Shown here: in pieces, positions 17,014 to 26,001 of the stretch | Position numbering within the stretch: the first letter of the stretch is position 1 | Layout of the letters: the number at the start of each line of letters is the position of its first letter | DNA from: Flavobacteriales bacterium | Lineage (GTDB): Bacteria; Bacteroidota; Bacteroidia; Flavobacteriales_D; Sanyastnellaceae | Direction of reading: 5' to 3' | Length of the DNA: 59,623 nt | Assembly: GCA_020437755.1 (NCBI GenBank) | Contig: JAGQVX010000005.1 | Location: 1 to 59,623 of the forward strand | The notes under the pieces: generated by a model | What the model was told of the DNA's origin: nothing | The model's database searches: none | What the model saw: only the letters and a program-made list of their open reading frames with translations | Program-made: the position numbers and the translations under genes

Positions 17014-17838
17014 ATGAATATTACAGCTGCTGATGTAAACAAGCTTAGACAACAAACCGGTGCCGGAATGATGGACTGCAAGCAAGCACTGCAGGAAGCT
17101 AACGGAAACTTCGAAGAAGCAATCGATATCCTCCGTAAAAAAGGTCAAAAAGTAGCCGCGAAGCGTAGCGACCGCGAAGCTAGCGAGGGATTGGTTCTCG
17201 CTAAAGTTTCAGACGCCGGCGATCGTGCTGCTTTGATTATGCTGAACTGTGAAACTGACTTCGTAGCTAAAAACGAAGACTTCGGTAAAGTAGCCAGCAC
17301 GATCCTCGATATCGCTTTGAACTCTGCTCCTGCAGATCTCGAAGGATTGAAGCAACTTCCTTTCGGAAACGGATTGACTATCGCAGAAAAAATTACTGAA
17401 GAGATCGGTAAAATCGGCGAGAAGATTGAACTTTCTACATACGAGGTAGTTCTGGCAGGTAAAGTGATCGCTTACAATCACCCGGGAAACAAATTGGCTT
17501 CAGTAGTAGGCTTTACAAAGGCCACTTCTGACGACATCGCAAAGGACGTTGCTATGCAGGTAGCTGCTATGGCTCCTGTTGCAGTTGACGAAGCCGGTGT
17601 TCCTGCTGATGTATTGAGCAAGGAACTTGAAATCGGTAAGGAGTTGGCAATCCAAGAAGGTAAGCCAGCTGATATGGCCGAGAAAATTGCTCAAGGTCGC
17701 TTGAAGAAGTTCATCAAGGAATCAACCTTGTTGAGCCAGCCATTCATCAAAGACAACAAACTGACCATCGCTGACTATTTGAAGTCTAGCGACAATGATT
17801 TGTCAGTTACTGAGTTCAAGCGTGCTGCGCTGAACTAA
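17014..17838 (+). CDS. tsf: Translation elongation factor Ts
   Basis: The 274-residue product exchanges GDP for GTP on EF-Tu. The N-terminal domain shows VNKLRQQTGAGMMDCKQAL, followed by the TDFVAKN motif near residue 80 that contacts EF-Tu. The length is typical of Bacteroidota EF-Ts. It is the last gene of the block and is followed by a strong terminator. Confidence 0.98.
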   Translation: MNITAADVNKLRQQTGAGMMDCKQALQEANGNFEEAIDILRKKGQKVAAKRSDREASEGLVLAKVSDAGDRAALIMLNCETDFVAKNEDFGKVASTILDIALNSAPADLEGLKQLPFGNGLTIAEKITEEIGKIGEKIELSTYEVVLAGKVIAYNHPGNKLASVVGFTKATSDDIAKDVAMQVAAMAPVAVDEAGVPADVLSKELEIGKELAIQEGKPADMAEKIAQGRLKKFIKESTLLSQPFIKDNKLTIADYLKSSDNDLSVTEFKRAALN

Positions 17839-17858
17839 GCATAAATTGGATTTACTTA

Positions 17859-17890
17859 AAAAAGGCTGTCTCTTTAGAGATGGCCTTTTT
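17859..17890. terminator. Strong bidirectional terminator after tsf
   Basis: AAAAAGGC-TG-TCTC pairs with GAGA-TG-GCCTTTTT around the loop TTTA, a 14-bp stem with two G-T pairs. It separates tsf from the convergent hydrolase gene and can serve both. Confidence 0.9.
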
Positions 17891-17893
17891 GTT

Positions 17894-19282
17894 TTACTGG
17901 ACCTGCTGTTCGATCCATGCTGCCATTACCTCCAACACCTTCAGGTCAATGGTTGTTTCTATGGCGCCGTATTCAGCCGGTAAACCCGATTGAGCTGGTT
18001 GAAAGAGGTGGTTAAGCCCGGGAAATGCATGGGCTTCACAAGGCACCCCGGCCATCTTGGTAGCATACTCAATGGCACTTAGATTTTTTGAGCAAGGAAC
18101 CTGAAGATCAAGCAGGCCGTTCAATGCCAACACCGGGCACTGCAGCTTTTTGAGATCCGGTACGGGATCATATTGAATGAAGAACTGGTACCAGGGATCC
18201 ATAAACTGCTTAGTTTGCAGATTGACCCATTGATCCTTTCCGCCGTATGCTTGCATTTCGGGTGAGCCGTCGGCATAGCTTTCGTCCAGTATTTGGCGAA
18301 TGCCTTGTTCCAGTCCATCCCCACCTTGAGTGATCAATGAGAAGATGCGGTCTTGCATGGCTACTTGATGATCTATGGATGATTCCGAAGCACCTGAAAC
18401 TTCCAGGATCAATCGGGTTTGATCTTTAACAATCTCGGAGCCCGGAGTTCCCGGCCCGGCCATCATTACGATAAAAGCTACAAGAGGATTGCGCGCGGCT
18501 ACCATTGTCGCGATCATGGCTCCCTCGCTGTGGCCGATCAATCCTATGTGGTCCACATCGATGCGCGGATGCCCGGCCGCCCAGTCGATGGCAGCATCCA
18601 CATCGGAGGCAAAATCGGCACTTGTAGAACCGGCGAAGGTTCCCCCCGATTCACCAACTCCCCGATCGTCGTACCGGAGAACGGCAATGCCCTGGCGTGT
18701 GAGGTAGTCGGCCACTACATGAAAGGGCTGGTGATCCAATATCTCCTCATTGCGATCTTGCGGACCGCTGCCCGTGATGAGAATGACCAACGGAGCTTTG
18801 GAAGCATCACGAGGAAGCGTCAGCGTGCCAGCCAGCTGATGCGAACCAGTTGCATGACTAAAACTAACTTCCGTAATACTGTATGGGAAGGGTTCGACAG
18901 GAGTTTGAGGGCGTTGGGCGCGGGAAGCTTCTATATACTCACGCTGCAGGAAAAGAGGTACGTTGTATCCGTTTTGGACAAACCGACCAACAATTCCTTC
19001 GGAGCCCTGTACGCCTTTGTAGGAGAAGCCAATAGCGTGGGAAGCGAGTAGCAAACTATCACCTTTAATAAGAACCGATTCCAGTGCGATATCATAGGCT
19101 CCCTGATCGGGGCTGTCCATAGTTCCTGAAGCTGGTTCCGTATCAGGATGGATATGAAACACCAGGCGCATTTGGGCGCCATTGATGGCCAGTTTGCCGT
19201 ACCAGGTACCTGCGAAATCCTGGGATTGTATGGCTAATGTTTGGAGTAGAAGAATCCAAAGAAGGATACCTTTGTTCATCAT
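17894..19282 (-). CDS. Secreted alpha/beta hydrolase
   Basis: The 462-residue product has a signal peptide (MMNKGILLWILLLQTLAIQSQ), a beta-rich domain at about 22-110 and an alpha/beta hydrolase domain at about 150-460. The nucleophile is the Ser of GHSEG, the acid is the Asp of NGLLDLQV, and the His is in GLNHLF. The oxyanion region is GSGPQDRNEE. Such proteins are commonly annotated as serine aminopeptidase-like or dienelactone-hydrolase-like esterases. The substrate is unknown; location is periplasmic or extracellular. It holds one motif copy (18292). Its start could be either of two adjacent ATG codons. Confidence 0.85.
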   Translation of the reverse strand: MMNKGILLWILLLQTLAIQSQDFAGTWYGKLAINGAQMRLVFHIHPDTEPASGTMDSPDQGAYDIALESVLIKGDSLLLASHAIGFSYKGVQGSEGIVGRFVQNGYNVPLFLQREYIEASRAQRPQTPVEPFPYSITEVSFSHATGSHQLAGTLTLPRDASKAPLVILITGSGPQDRNEEILDHQPFHVVADYLTRQGIAVLRYDDRGVGESGGTFAGSTSADFASDVDAAIDWAAGHPRIDVDHIGLIGHSEGAMIATMVAARNPLVAFIVMMAGPGTPGSEIVKDQTRLILEVSGASESSIDHQVAMQDRIFSLITQGGDGLEQGIRQILDESYADGSPEMQAYGGKDQWVNLQTKQFMDPWYQFFIQYDPVPDLKKLQCPVLALNGLLDLQVPCSKNLSAIEYATKMAGVPCEAHAFPGLNHLFQPAQSGLPAEYGAIETTIDLKVLEVMAAWIEQQVQ

Positions 19283-19540
19283 GCTTGGAGATGGGTTTTA
19301 AAAGGTTGAAAGTAGCTAAATGTTGGGTATGTCTGTTCGCAGGTAAAAAGGTGAATGACTTACGTTGATTGATAACGAGATATGCTTTTGGCTTATTATT
19401 GGCTTGAACACGCAGAATCAAAGAACTGCTCTTGCTCAAAAGCGGGACTTGCGCTACTTCTAATAAGGGCTGCGAATATGAATGTCAATTGTGAAAGGTT
19501 GATGAAGTATCAGCGATTCAGAAACAAATGCCAAAGGTCA

Positions 19541-19571
19541 TTTCATTACGCGACCTTTTTTCGCATCTTCG
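19541..19571 (+). promoter_or_regulatory. Possible pyrH-frr promoter
   Basis: TTTC, then 19 nt, then CATCTTCG. The geometry is that of the rplM promoter, with one mismatch in each box relative to it. It predicts a start site just upstream of the ATG at 19592 and a very short leader. Confidence 0.35.
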
Positions 19572-19591
19572 CACCAGCAAACAGCGCGGCC

Positions 19592-20299
19592 ATGAAATAC
19601 AAAAGAATCCTTCTAAAACTGAGCGGTGAAGCCTTGTTGGGCGACAAAGAATTTGGGATAGACCACAAGCGTTTATCGCAATATGCCCGTCAGGTCAAAG
19701 AAGTGATAGAAAGGGGTTGTCAAGTGGCGATTGTAATTGGCGGTGGCAATATTTTCCGCGGTATTCAAGGTGAAGAAGGAGGGATAGAACGCACCCAGGC
19801 GGATTATATGGGTATGTTGGCCACCATGATCAACTCTATGGCATTGCAAGCCTCACTTGAACAAGAAGGCCTGAGTACTCGTCTGCAGTCGGCAATCGAA
19901 ATGAAAGCTGTTGCTGAACCTTTTATACGAAGAAGAGCGGTACGTCACCTGGAGAAAGGCAGGGTGGTGATTTTCGGTGCCGGCACCGGAAATCCATACT
20001 TCACTACAGACTCGGCAGCATCGCTCCGCGCCATTGAAATTGATGCGGACGTGATCCTCAAAGGTACACGTGTTGACGGCATCTACACCGCTGATCCGGA
20101 GAAGGATCCCAATGCGCAGAAGTTTGACCGCGTGTCGTTTGATGAAGTATACGACAAAGGGTTGAAGGTTATGGATATGACTGCCTTTACGCTTTGTAAG
20201 GAGAATAATTTGCCAATCATTGTTTTTGATATGAATACCCCGGGTAATCTCATGCGCGTGCTGGAGGGACAACAAGTGGGAACATTGGTGGATTTCTGA
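19592..20299 (+). CDS. pyrH: UMP kinase
   Basis: The 235-residue product phosphorylates UMP to UDP in the cytoplasm. It shows the amino-acid-kinase motifs [14 protein letters not shown] at the start, [10 protein letters not shown] near residue 50, the phosphate-binding [12 protein letters not shown], and VMDMTAF near the C-terminus. The frame is open further upstream, but only ATG 19592 gives the family N-terminus. frr follows after 25 nt, the usual pairing. Confidence 0.97.
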   Translation: MKYKRILLKLSGEALLGDKEFGIDHKRLSQYARQVKEVIERGCQVAIVIGGGNIFRGIQGEEGGIERTQADYMGMLATMINSMALQASLEQEGLSTRLQSAIEMKAVAEPFIRRRAVRHLEKGRVVIFGAGTGNPYFTTDSAASLRAIEIDADVILKGTRVDGIYTADPEKDPNAQKFDRVSFDEVYDKGLKVMDMTAFTLCKENNLPIIVFDMNTPGNLMRVLEGQQVGTLVDF

Positions 20300-20324
20300 T
20301 AAATTTGAGCAAAATTCCAGAGAC

Positions 20325-20888
20325 ATGGTAGAAGAAGTAAATGAAGCGATCAATGAGGCAGTAGGGCACATGGACGGTGCTATGAAACACCTCGATTTCG
20401 AATTGGCTAAGATCCGCGCGGGAAAGGCCCACCCTTCGATGCTAGGTGGAGTTATGGTGGAGTACTATGGCAGTATGACCCCCCTTACACAAGTCGCCAA
20501 CGTCAATACACCTGATGCCCGCACCATTTCGGTTCAGCCCTGGGAAAAGTCCATGCTCGATCCTATTTCTACTGCCATCATCAACGCCAATCTGGGTTTG
20601 AACCCACAGAACAATGGTGAGATCATTATGATCAATGTTCCCGTGCTTACGGAGGAGCGTCGCCGTGACTTGACCAAACAAGCACGTTCAGAAGGCGAAC
20701 ATGCCAAAGTGAGCATACGCAATGCCCGAAAAGAGGCCAATGACTTCATTAAAATGGCTGAAAAGGAAGGCCTGAGCGAAGACATGGCAAAGACCATGGA
20801 AACAAAAGTGCAGGAGCTTACCGACAACTACAACAAGAAAGTTGACAGCGTGATTGCGGCGAAGGAAGCCGATATCATGAAGGTATAA
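20325..20888 (+). CDS. frr: Ribosome recycling factor
   Basis: The 187-residue product acts with EF-G to split ribosomes after termination. Recognisable segments are the helical hairpin (KIRAGKAHPSMLGGVMVEYYG), TPDARTISVQPW in the second domain, and LTEERRRDLTKQARSEGEHAKVSIRN spanning about residues 107-132. It is complete. Its stop abuts the stop of dxr on the other strand, with no spacer. Confidence 0.97.
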   Translation: MVEEVNEAINEAVGHMDGAMKHLDFELAKIRAGKAHPSMLGGVMVEYYGSMTPLTQVANVNTPDARTISVQPWEKSMLDPISTAIINANLGLNPQNNGEIIMINVPVLTEERRRDLTKQARSEGEHAKVSIRNARKEANDFIKMAEKEGLSEDMAKTMETKVQELTDNYNKKVDSVIAAKEADIMKV

Positions 20889-22049
20889 TTATCGGGTAGC
20901 CAGTGACCGGGCCATTTCCCGGGTAGCTTTATCTGTATCGAAATAATCTTCCAACGTAGGTTGTGCAAGGAAAGTCATGTCTTGCATGCACTGTTCAATC
21001 AAGTCTGACATTTCCAAAAAGCCGATTTCATCTTTCAAAAAGAGCGAAACAGCTATTTCATTGGCTGCATTCAAGACGCATGGCGCATTACCGCCACGTT
21101 CGAGTGCATCGAAGGCCAATTGTAAATTGCGAAACGTTTTTCGATCAGGCTGTTCGAACGTGAATGAAGGGTAATCCAAAAAATTGAAACGTGGGAAATC
21201 GGAAGGTATGCGCTGAGGATATGCCATGGCATACTGAATGGGCAACTTCATATCGGGCAAACCCAATTGGGCCTTCATCGATCCATCGGTGAATTGAACG
21301 ATGCTGTGGATGATGCTTTGGGGGTGGACAATGACGTCGATTTGCTCCGTTTTCAAGTTGAAGAGCCATTTTGCTTCAATGACTTCCAGGCCTTTATTCA
21401 TTAAACTGGCCGAATCGATGGTGATCTTGGCGCCCATGTCCCAATTGGGATGCTTCAGGGCTTGTTCGCGCGTCACTTGCGCGAGGTCTGCAGTGGTTTT
21501 ACCCCGAAACGGACCCCCGGAGGCCGTAAGGTAAATCTTCTCAATAGGATTGTGGAATTCGCCTGCCAGACATTGGAAAATGGCACTGTGCTCGCTGTCT
21601 ACAGGGTAGATATTCACCCCTTGTTCACGCGCCGCTTTGGTCACAATGTCGCCAGCTACAACCAGTGTTTCTTTGTTGGCCAGGGCAATGTGCTTACCTG
21701 CCCGAATCGCATGCATAGTGGGTCGGAGTCCGGCAAATCCTACCAGGGCAGTCAACACCAGGTCTACATCATCCATTTCCACCACCTGAGCCAGCGCTTC
21801 TTCGCCGGCATACACCTTAATACCCAATGGCCAAAGTTCATCGCTCAGATAACTGTAATGCGATTCGTCTCCAATTACGACTGCGTTGGGCTTAAACTTG
21901 CGGGCCTGTTCGAGCAGCAGCGCGTGGTTAGAGTGGGCAGTTAAGACTTCTACCTGAAATTTGTCGGCATGTGAATCAATGACTTCCAATGCCTGGGTAC
22001 CAATTGATCCCGTGGAGCCCAGAAGGGCGATTTTTTTTACTTCGTCCAA
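20889..22049 (-). CDS. dxr: 1-deoxy-D-xylulose 5-phosphate reductoisomerase
   Basis: The 386-residue enzyme converts DXP to MEP with NADPH in isoprenoid synthesis. The NADPH site is LLGSTGSIGTQALEVI at about residues 9-24. Catalytic and metal-binding segments are ALANKETLV, YPVDSEHSAIFQCL and TIDSASLMNKGLEVIEA. The ASGGPFRG loop near residue 185 closes over the substrate. It shows that the organism uses the MEP pathway. sufT begins 9 nt upstream, so the two may share a transcript. Confidence 0.97.
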   Translation of the reverse strand: MDEVKKIALLGSTGSIGTQALEVIDSHADKFQVEVLTAHSNHALLLEQARKFKPNAVVIGDESHYSYLSDELWPLGIKVYAGEEALAQVVEMDDVDLVLTALVGFAGLRPTMHAIRAGKHIALANKETLVVAGDIVTKAAREQGVNIYPVDSEHSAIFQCLAGEFHNPIEKIYLTASGGPFRGKTTADLAQVTREQALKHPNWDMGAKITIDSASLMNKGLEVIEAKWLFNLKTEQIDVIVHPQSIIHSIVQFTDGSMKAQLGLPDMKLPIQYAMAYPQRIPSDFPRFNFLDYPSFTFEQPDRKTFRNLQLAFDALERGGNAPCVLNAANEIAVSLFLKDEIGFLEMSDLIEQCMQDMTFLAQPTLEDYFDTDKATREMARSLATR

Positions 22050-22058
22050 AACGTTGAA

Positions 22059-22391
22059 TTACATGAAGCCCAGTTCGAGCAATGCTTCTTCACTCATCAT
22101 GCTCTTGTCCCAGGGCGGCTCGAAAGTTATTTCAACTTTGGCAGAATTCACGCCTTTAATACCTGCAACTTTTTCTTCCACTTCAACTGGAAGAGATTCA
22201 GCAACCGGACACGAAGGAGAAGTCAGGGTCATGGATACTTTGACGTTCATGTCGTCATCAATGATCACGTCGTAGATAAGCCCCAGTTCGAAGATATCAA
22301 CGGGGATTTCAGGGTCATAAATGGTTTTGATCACCTCAATAATGGTGTCTTCCATGTCGCGCTTGGCCTTCTTATTTCCAAATAATCCCAT
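22059..22391 (-). CDS. sufT: SUF system assembly protein SufT (MIP18/DUF59 family)
   Basis: The 110-residue product has the MIP18 signature DPEIPVDIFELGLIYDV and the conserved Cys in LTSPSCPVAESLP. Members help load iron-sulfur clusters onto client proteins. It sits 4 nt after sufE in the usual order. Confidence 0.92.
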   Translation of the reverse strand: MGLFGNKKAKRDMEDTIIEVIKTIYDPEIPVDIFELGLIYDVIIDDDMNVKVSMTLTSPSCPVAESLPVEVEEKVAGIKGVNSAKVEITFEPPWDKSMMSEEALLELGFM

Positions 22392-22395
22392 GCTG

Positions 22396-22821
22396 CTATT
22401 CTTGACGACCTGAAAAAGCCAGACCGTAAAACTTCATTTGTTTCACCATTGATGCCAAACCGTTGCTACGGGTTGGAGAAAGGTGTTCTGTAAGACCGAT
22501 TTCCTTAATAAAGCTCATGTCGGCATCTACTACTTCCAGGGGTGTGAGTCCGTCAAGTACCCGAATCATCAAGGCCACCATACCTTTGGTAATGATCGCA
22601 TCGCTGTCGGCGGTGAAGTGGATTTTGCCGTCTTTTAACTCGGCATAAAGCCAAACGCGACTCTGACATCCTTTGATGAGTTGCTCGTCAGTCTTGAACT
22701 GCTCGTCAATCAAAGGCAGGTCTTTCCCGAGCTCAATAATGTGCTCATACTTCTGCATCCAATCTTCGAAAAATGCAAACTCATCAATGATTTCTTCCTG
22801 TCGTTCTACTGCTGTACTCAT
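22396..22821 (-). CDS. sufE: SufE sulfur acceptor protein
   Basis: From ATG 22821 the product is 141 residues, the usual SufE length; an in-frame extension to 22947 has no family support and would cross the promoter. The persulfide-accepting cysteine is Cys52, in KGCQSRVW. SufE takes sulfur from the cysteine desulfurase SufS and passes it to the SufBCD scaffold. sufS itself lies about 3.2 kb upstream, with three secreted-protein genes between them. Confidence 0.95.
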   Translation of the reverse strand: MSTAVERQEEIIDEFAFFEDWMQKYEHIIELGKDLPLIDEQFKTDEQLIKGCQSRVWLYAELKDGKIHFTADSDAIITKGMVALMIRVLDGLTPLEVVDADMSFIKEIGLTEHLSPTRSNGLASMVKQMKFYGLAFSGRQE

Positions 22822-22837
22822 GCTGCTTTTGAAGGTA

Positions 22838-22845
22838 CAAAGGTA
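22838..22845 (-). promoter_or_regulatory. -7 promoter element of sufE-sufT (TACCTTTG)
   Basis: A perfect TAnnTTTG match 16 nt before the sufE ATG at 22821, so the leader would be only about 10 nt. It suggests that sufE-sufT have their own promoter and do not depend on read-through from sufS. Confidence 0.5.
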
Positions 22846-23009
22846 CTTATTTAGATTGAGTTCAGATAATGCTACGAGTGGATTTAAACGTTCGCCTGAA
22901 AGAGAATGGTAATCGCATTTCTCAACGGGGTGCTGTGTGGTGAACACCCAACCTCGGTGTTTGTTCGCTGTGAATGTCGGGGCTACTCCACTGAGCTTCT
23001 ATGCCTGAA

Positions 23010-23921
23010 TCAATTGCAGGTGCCTCCAAATGCTCCTAAGAACAAGAGCAAATCCTGAGCATCTACGACTCCGTCGAAGGTGAGGTCACCAAACCCGCAG
23101 GACTCCTGGCAGCCCATTGAAGATAGAAACAACAGCAGGTCGGCCGTATCCACTTCCTGATCATTGTTCATGTCTCCCAGACACCAATAGTAATTATCAA
23201 ATGTCCTGCAGTACATCGAACTCCATATTCCGGCGGTGTTGCGAAACTGTATACAGAACTGATGATTGGGTCCTGCAGGGACATTGGTAACTTCGAGGGT
23301 TTCGGATAGAATGTAAGGACTAGCAGGTGGATCGGGATTGACGGTAACAGAAGAAGCAAAGGCATCATCATACCAGTAGCGGTAGGCATCAATCCCCAAT
23401 GTTCCTGTGCCGGCATCGATGTACAATCGTCGGTTCACCGGTGGCGACCAGTATCCCAGGTCATCCATGAATCGGATGGAAAGTACGTGGAGCCCACTTC
23501 CGGGTGCTCCGTCCAACAATTGGTTCCATTCCACTTCGTTAGCCGGACTAATGGGGATGGTCTGTGCAGCGGCAAGATTATGGTCCCACCAATACTGGGC
23601 TTCGGTGATGTTGGAACCGGCCTTGGGATGAACGGGAATGAAGAATCGATGCGTCGCAGCTGGCGACCAGTCACCTCCTTGTGTATGGAAGCGCATCGAT
23701 ACCATGTGATTTCCGGGGGACAGGGATTCGGGTACGCCAAGTGCTTCATCCCAGGTCCATTCGCCGAGTGCGTTGGGCAGTAAAACCTGTCGATTGTTGA
23801 AGTCGTGGTCATACCAATATTCGCAAGAGTCAAGCGATTGTCCATTTGCCGAATGGCATAACATGGCCAAAATGCACCACACGAACGCTATGGAAAGAGG
23901 CTTATTCACCACCTTGAGCAC
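23010..23921 (-). CDS. Secreted protein with three YWYD repeats and a dockerin-like C-terminus
   Basis: The product is about 300 residues, with GTG starts possible at 23921, 23912 or 23909. The start overlaps the end of the upstream gene, implying coupling. After the signal peptide (PLSIAFVWCILAMLCHSANGQ) come three repeats of about 60-65 residues at roughly 32-95, 105-166 and 178-240. Each opens with EYWYD, QYWWD or RYWYD and closes with a G-x-WSP or IWSS segment. The C-terminus holds two calcium-loop motifs (GDMNNDQEVDTADLLLFL and GDLTFDGVVDAQDLLLFL) of dockerin type, each followed by a Gly-Cys pair. It is probably exported. The function is unknown. A motif copy (23845) falls in the signal peptide. 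Confidence 0.7.
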   Translation of the reverse strand: MLKVVNKPLSIAFVWCILAMLCHSANGQSLDSCEYWYDHDFNNRQVLLPNALGEWTWDEALGVPESLSPGNHMVSMRFHTQGGDWSPAATHRFFIPVHPKAGSNITEAQYWWDHNLAAAQTIPISPANEVEWNQLLDGAPGSGLHVLSIRFMDDLGYWSPPVNRRLYIDAGTGTLGIDAYRYWYDDAFASSVTVNPDPPASPYILSETLEVTNVPAGPNHQFCIQFRNTAGIWSSMYCRTFDNYYWCLGDMNNDQEVDTADLLLFLSSMGCQESCGFGDLTFDGVVDAQDLLLFLGAFGGTCN

Positions 23922-24933
23922 TTACCTTGATCCACACCGGCAGCATGCCATTTTCATCAACCTGAGTAGCTACGTTGGAGTTGTTCCAGATATAGGGCAA
24001 AGGCGGAAGGAAATTGGCGGGCCAGGGACTAGCGCCACCTTCGTGACCAATAATTCCGCCATCGGTAGCATTGCCGTGGGCCACACTGAGGAGCAGCGTG
24101 CTGTAGTCGGTATCGGGGTGAAAATTGAAGTCAATATCCTCACCAAAAAGGGCTGTTTCACTCGATATATACATGTTCTCTACCTGATCCTGCGCGTCGA
24201 AACCCGGTGAGGTATCGGCCCAAATGCAATTGGCGAAAATATTGGCCTCACCTGAAGACAAGAAGCTGGAACCGAGGAAAATATTGTTGGTAAACGTGCC
24301 ATTATCGGCCTCTACAGTTAGCGACGATCCATCTTCAAAGAGGCAATGATCCACCACGATTCCATTGTACGCTGTGGTGAGATCGCCAAAAACAAAGCAG
24401 TTCTGAAGTTGTACATCGAGCGCATAGGAGAGCGAGGCGTTGCCCATGACACAATGGCGAATCAGCATAGTGCTGGGAGGATTGGTGCCATTGCCCGAGT
24501 CGGAAAAATCAATGCCATTTTCAAACCAGCACAGTTCCGCGAACAGGTTGGTAATATCGTCGGTTGAGGAGATCCCTGAGCCGATGTCGAGCAAACCGTT
24601 TTCGACTTTGAATCCGCGCAATACGCAGTTGTCTGCGCCATTGATGAGCGTAAGGTCACCGCGTATGATGGTAGCACCAGTGAAAACGAGTGTATCCATG
24701 TCGAAACCCGCACCGAGTATGGTGAGTGGCTTATTGACTACAACATCATCCGCATCGGGATTGTGGATTCCTCCTGAGAGGTACAAAGTAGCTCCCGCGG
24801 GCGCAGCGCTGATGGCGGTCTGTAAATCGGTGTACAGTGTGCTGTTTCCGCCGCTTTCTACGATTACGGTGGAAAGCTGGGCACAGAGGCCAAATGGCAT
24901 AGCAGCGAGCAGCAACAGGATAATTCGGTTCAT
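23902..24933 (-). CDS. Secreted right-handed beta-helix protein
   Basis: The 343-residue product has a signal peptide (MNRIILLLLAAMPFGLCAQ) and a start typical of pectate-lyase-like folds (YTDLQTAISAAPAGATLYLSGG, then VVNKPLTILGAG). Repeated rungs follow (VLRGFKVENGLLD, MLIRHCVMGNASL, VDHCLFEDGSSL, FTNNIFLGSSF). No catalytic residues can be assigned. It is coupled to the downstream YWYD-repeat gene by a 20-nt overlap. Confidence 0.75.
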   Translation of the reverse strand: MNRIILLLLAAMPFGLCAQLSTVIVESGGNSTLYTDLQTAISAAPAGATLYLSGGIHNPDADDVVVNKPLTILGAGFDMDTLVFTGATIIRGDLTLINGADNCVLRGFKVENGLLDIGSGISSTDDITNLFAELCWFENGIDFSDSGNGTNPPSTMLIRHCVMGNASLSYALDVQLQNCFVFGDLTTAYNGIVVDHCLFEDGSSLTVEADNGTFTNNIFLGSSFLSSGEANIFANCIWADTSPGFDAQDQVENMYISSETALFGEDIDFNFHPDTDYSTLLLSVAHGNATDGGIIGHEGGASPWPANFLPPLPYIWNNSNVATQVDENGMLPVWIKVSAQGGE

Positions 24934-25095
24934 TCGGACACGTGTTTTGGTAAAGCTGTATAAAGATAAGCATTACCCAATGAGAACAGAACATGAGCAA
25001 GAGATTGGAGCAAGAGGTCGTTCTGAACCGTAAACTACCTTTTGTTGGCTGCTACCGGTAATCGAGCAGCGCAGGGATTTGAAGTGAAGGCGGGA

Positions 25096-25911
25096 TTATT
25101 TCCCCGGCACGAACATATCAAAATGCCAACGCACACCTACGGTTCCCGACCAGGTGGTGCCGATGGAATGCACATTTTTATTGACCCATTCGATACCGGT
25201 GCCTACACGTCCTTCCGCCAGTAGTTCGACTTTTTTTCCGAGCCACATGCCCATCGTCACAGGGATAAAAGCTCGTCCGAAAATGGAATGGTAGGCTCGG
25301 TAATAGTCTGTGGTGCTGGTATACACCGGGTTTTGTGTTTCGACACCCGAAGGGGTGTAGCTATTGCGAATAATCAGCATTTCAGGATTGAAATTGGTAC
25401 CTATCAAACCTCCGAGTCCCAATCCCAAGTCTATTTTCCACATTCTTTTTTTCAAGAGGTAGGCAGCCGCCAAATTGATTTCATTGTCAATCAGACAAAA
25501 TATGAGCGACTTCTCGATAGGATCGATGTAAGGATTTTCGGTGTTGCTATACTGCACCATTGCTTCCCGTCCGGTCACTACCGTTGCTGCGATGCGAATT
25601 TCACGAAGCAGGCCCCATTTGCCCAATCGCGCTGCAGGTGCTGTAAGTCCCAGATTGATTCCCATTTGTTGTCCGGTGACACTGGCCATGTTCATGACTT
25701 CGTAATCCACGTCATCTTCAACGGCAACTACATCTTCATTTCGCGTATGCGCGCGCATCCAGTCGATCGACATGGTGTTGTACCGGTCGAGTAGAATTCC
25801 TTTTTGGTGGCCGATGGAAGAAATGGACCAGGATCCCGAAGGGATTTCATTTTGGGCTCCGACGGTTAGTGATAGCAGAGTGCAGACAAAAGCAATAATG
25901 GTTGTTTTCAT
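25096..25911 (-). CDS. Predicted outer-membrane protein, function unknown
   Basis: From ATG 25911 the product is 271 residues with a signal peptide (MKTTIIAFVCTLLSLTVGAQ). The body alternates hydrophobic and polar residues (GINLGLTAPAARLGKWG, IDLGLGLGGLIGTNF, AEGRVGTGIEWVNK) and ends GVRWHFDMFVPGK, which suggests a small beta-barrel. A longer frame to 25962 lacks a signal peptide. No family was recognised. A TTCGG-N19-TAATTTAG sequence upstream is a weak promoter candidate. Confidence 0.6.
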   Translation of the reverse strand: MKTTIIAFVCTLLSLTVGAQNEIPSGSWSISSIGHQKGILLDRYNTMSIDWMRAHTRNEDVVAVEDDVDYEVMNMASVTGQQMGINLGLTAPAARLGKWGLLREIRIAATVVTGREAMVQYSNTENPYIDPIEKSLIFCLIDNEINLAAAYLLKKRMWKIDLGLGLGGLIGTNFNPEMLIIRNSYTPSGVETQNPVYTSTTDYYRAYHSIFGRAFIPVTMGMWLGKKVELLAEGRVGTGIEWVNKNVHSIGTTWSGTVGVRWHFDMFVPGK

Positions 25912-26001
25912 GGTGCTGGTTAAATTGGCCTGAGACACTAAATTATGGAAGGTGTATTTCACTTCCGAAATATAGTACGCACCACAATTGAAATCCTTGG
26001 G

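Noticed and set aside
22822..22947. N-terminal extension of SufE
   Set aside because: The 42 extra residues have no family support and would be encoded across the -7 promoter element at 22838-22845.
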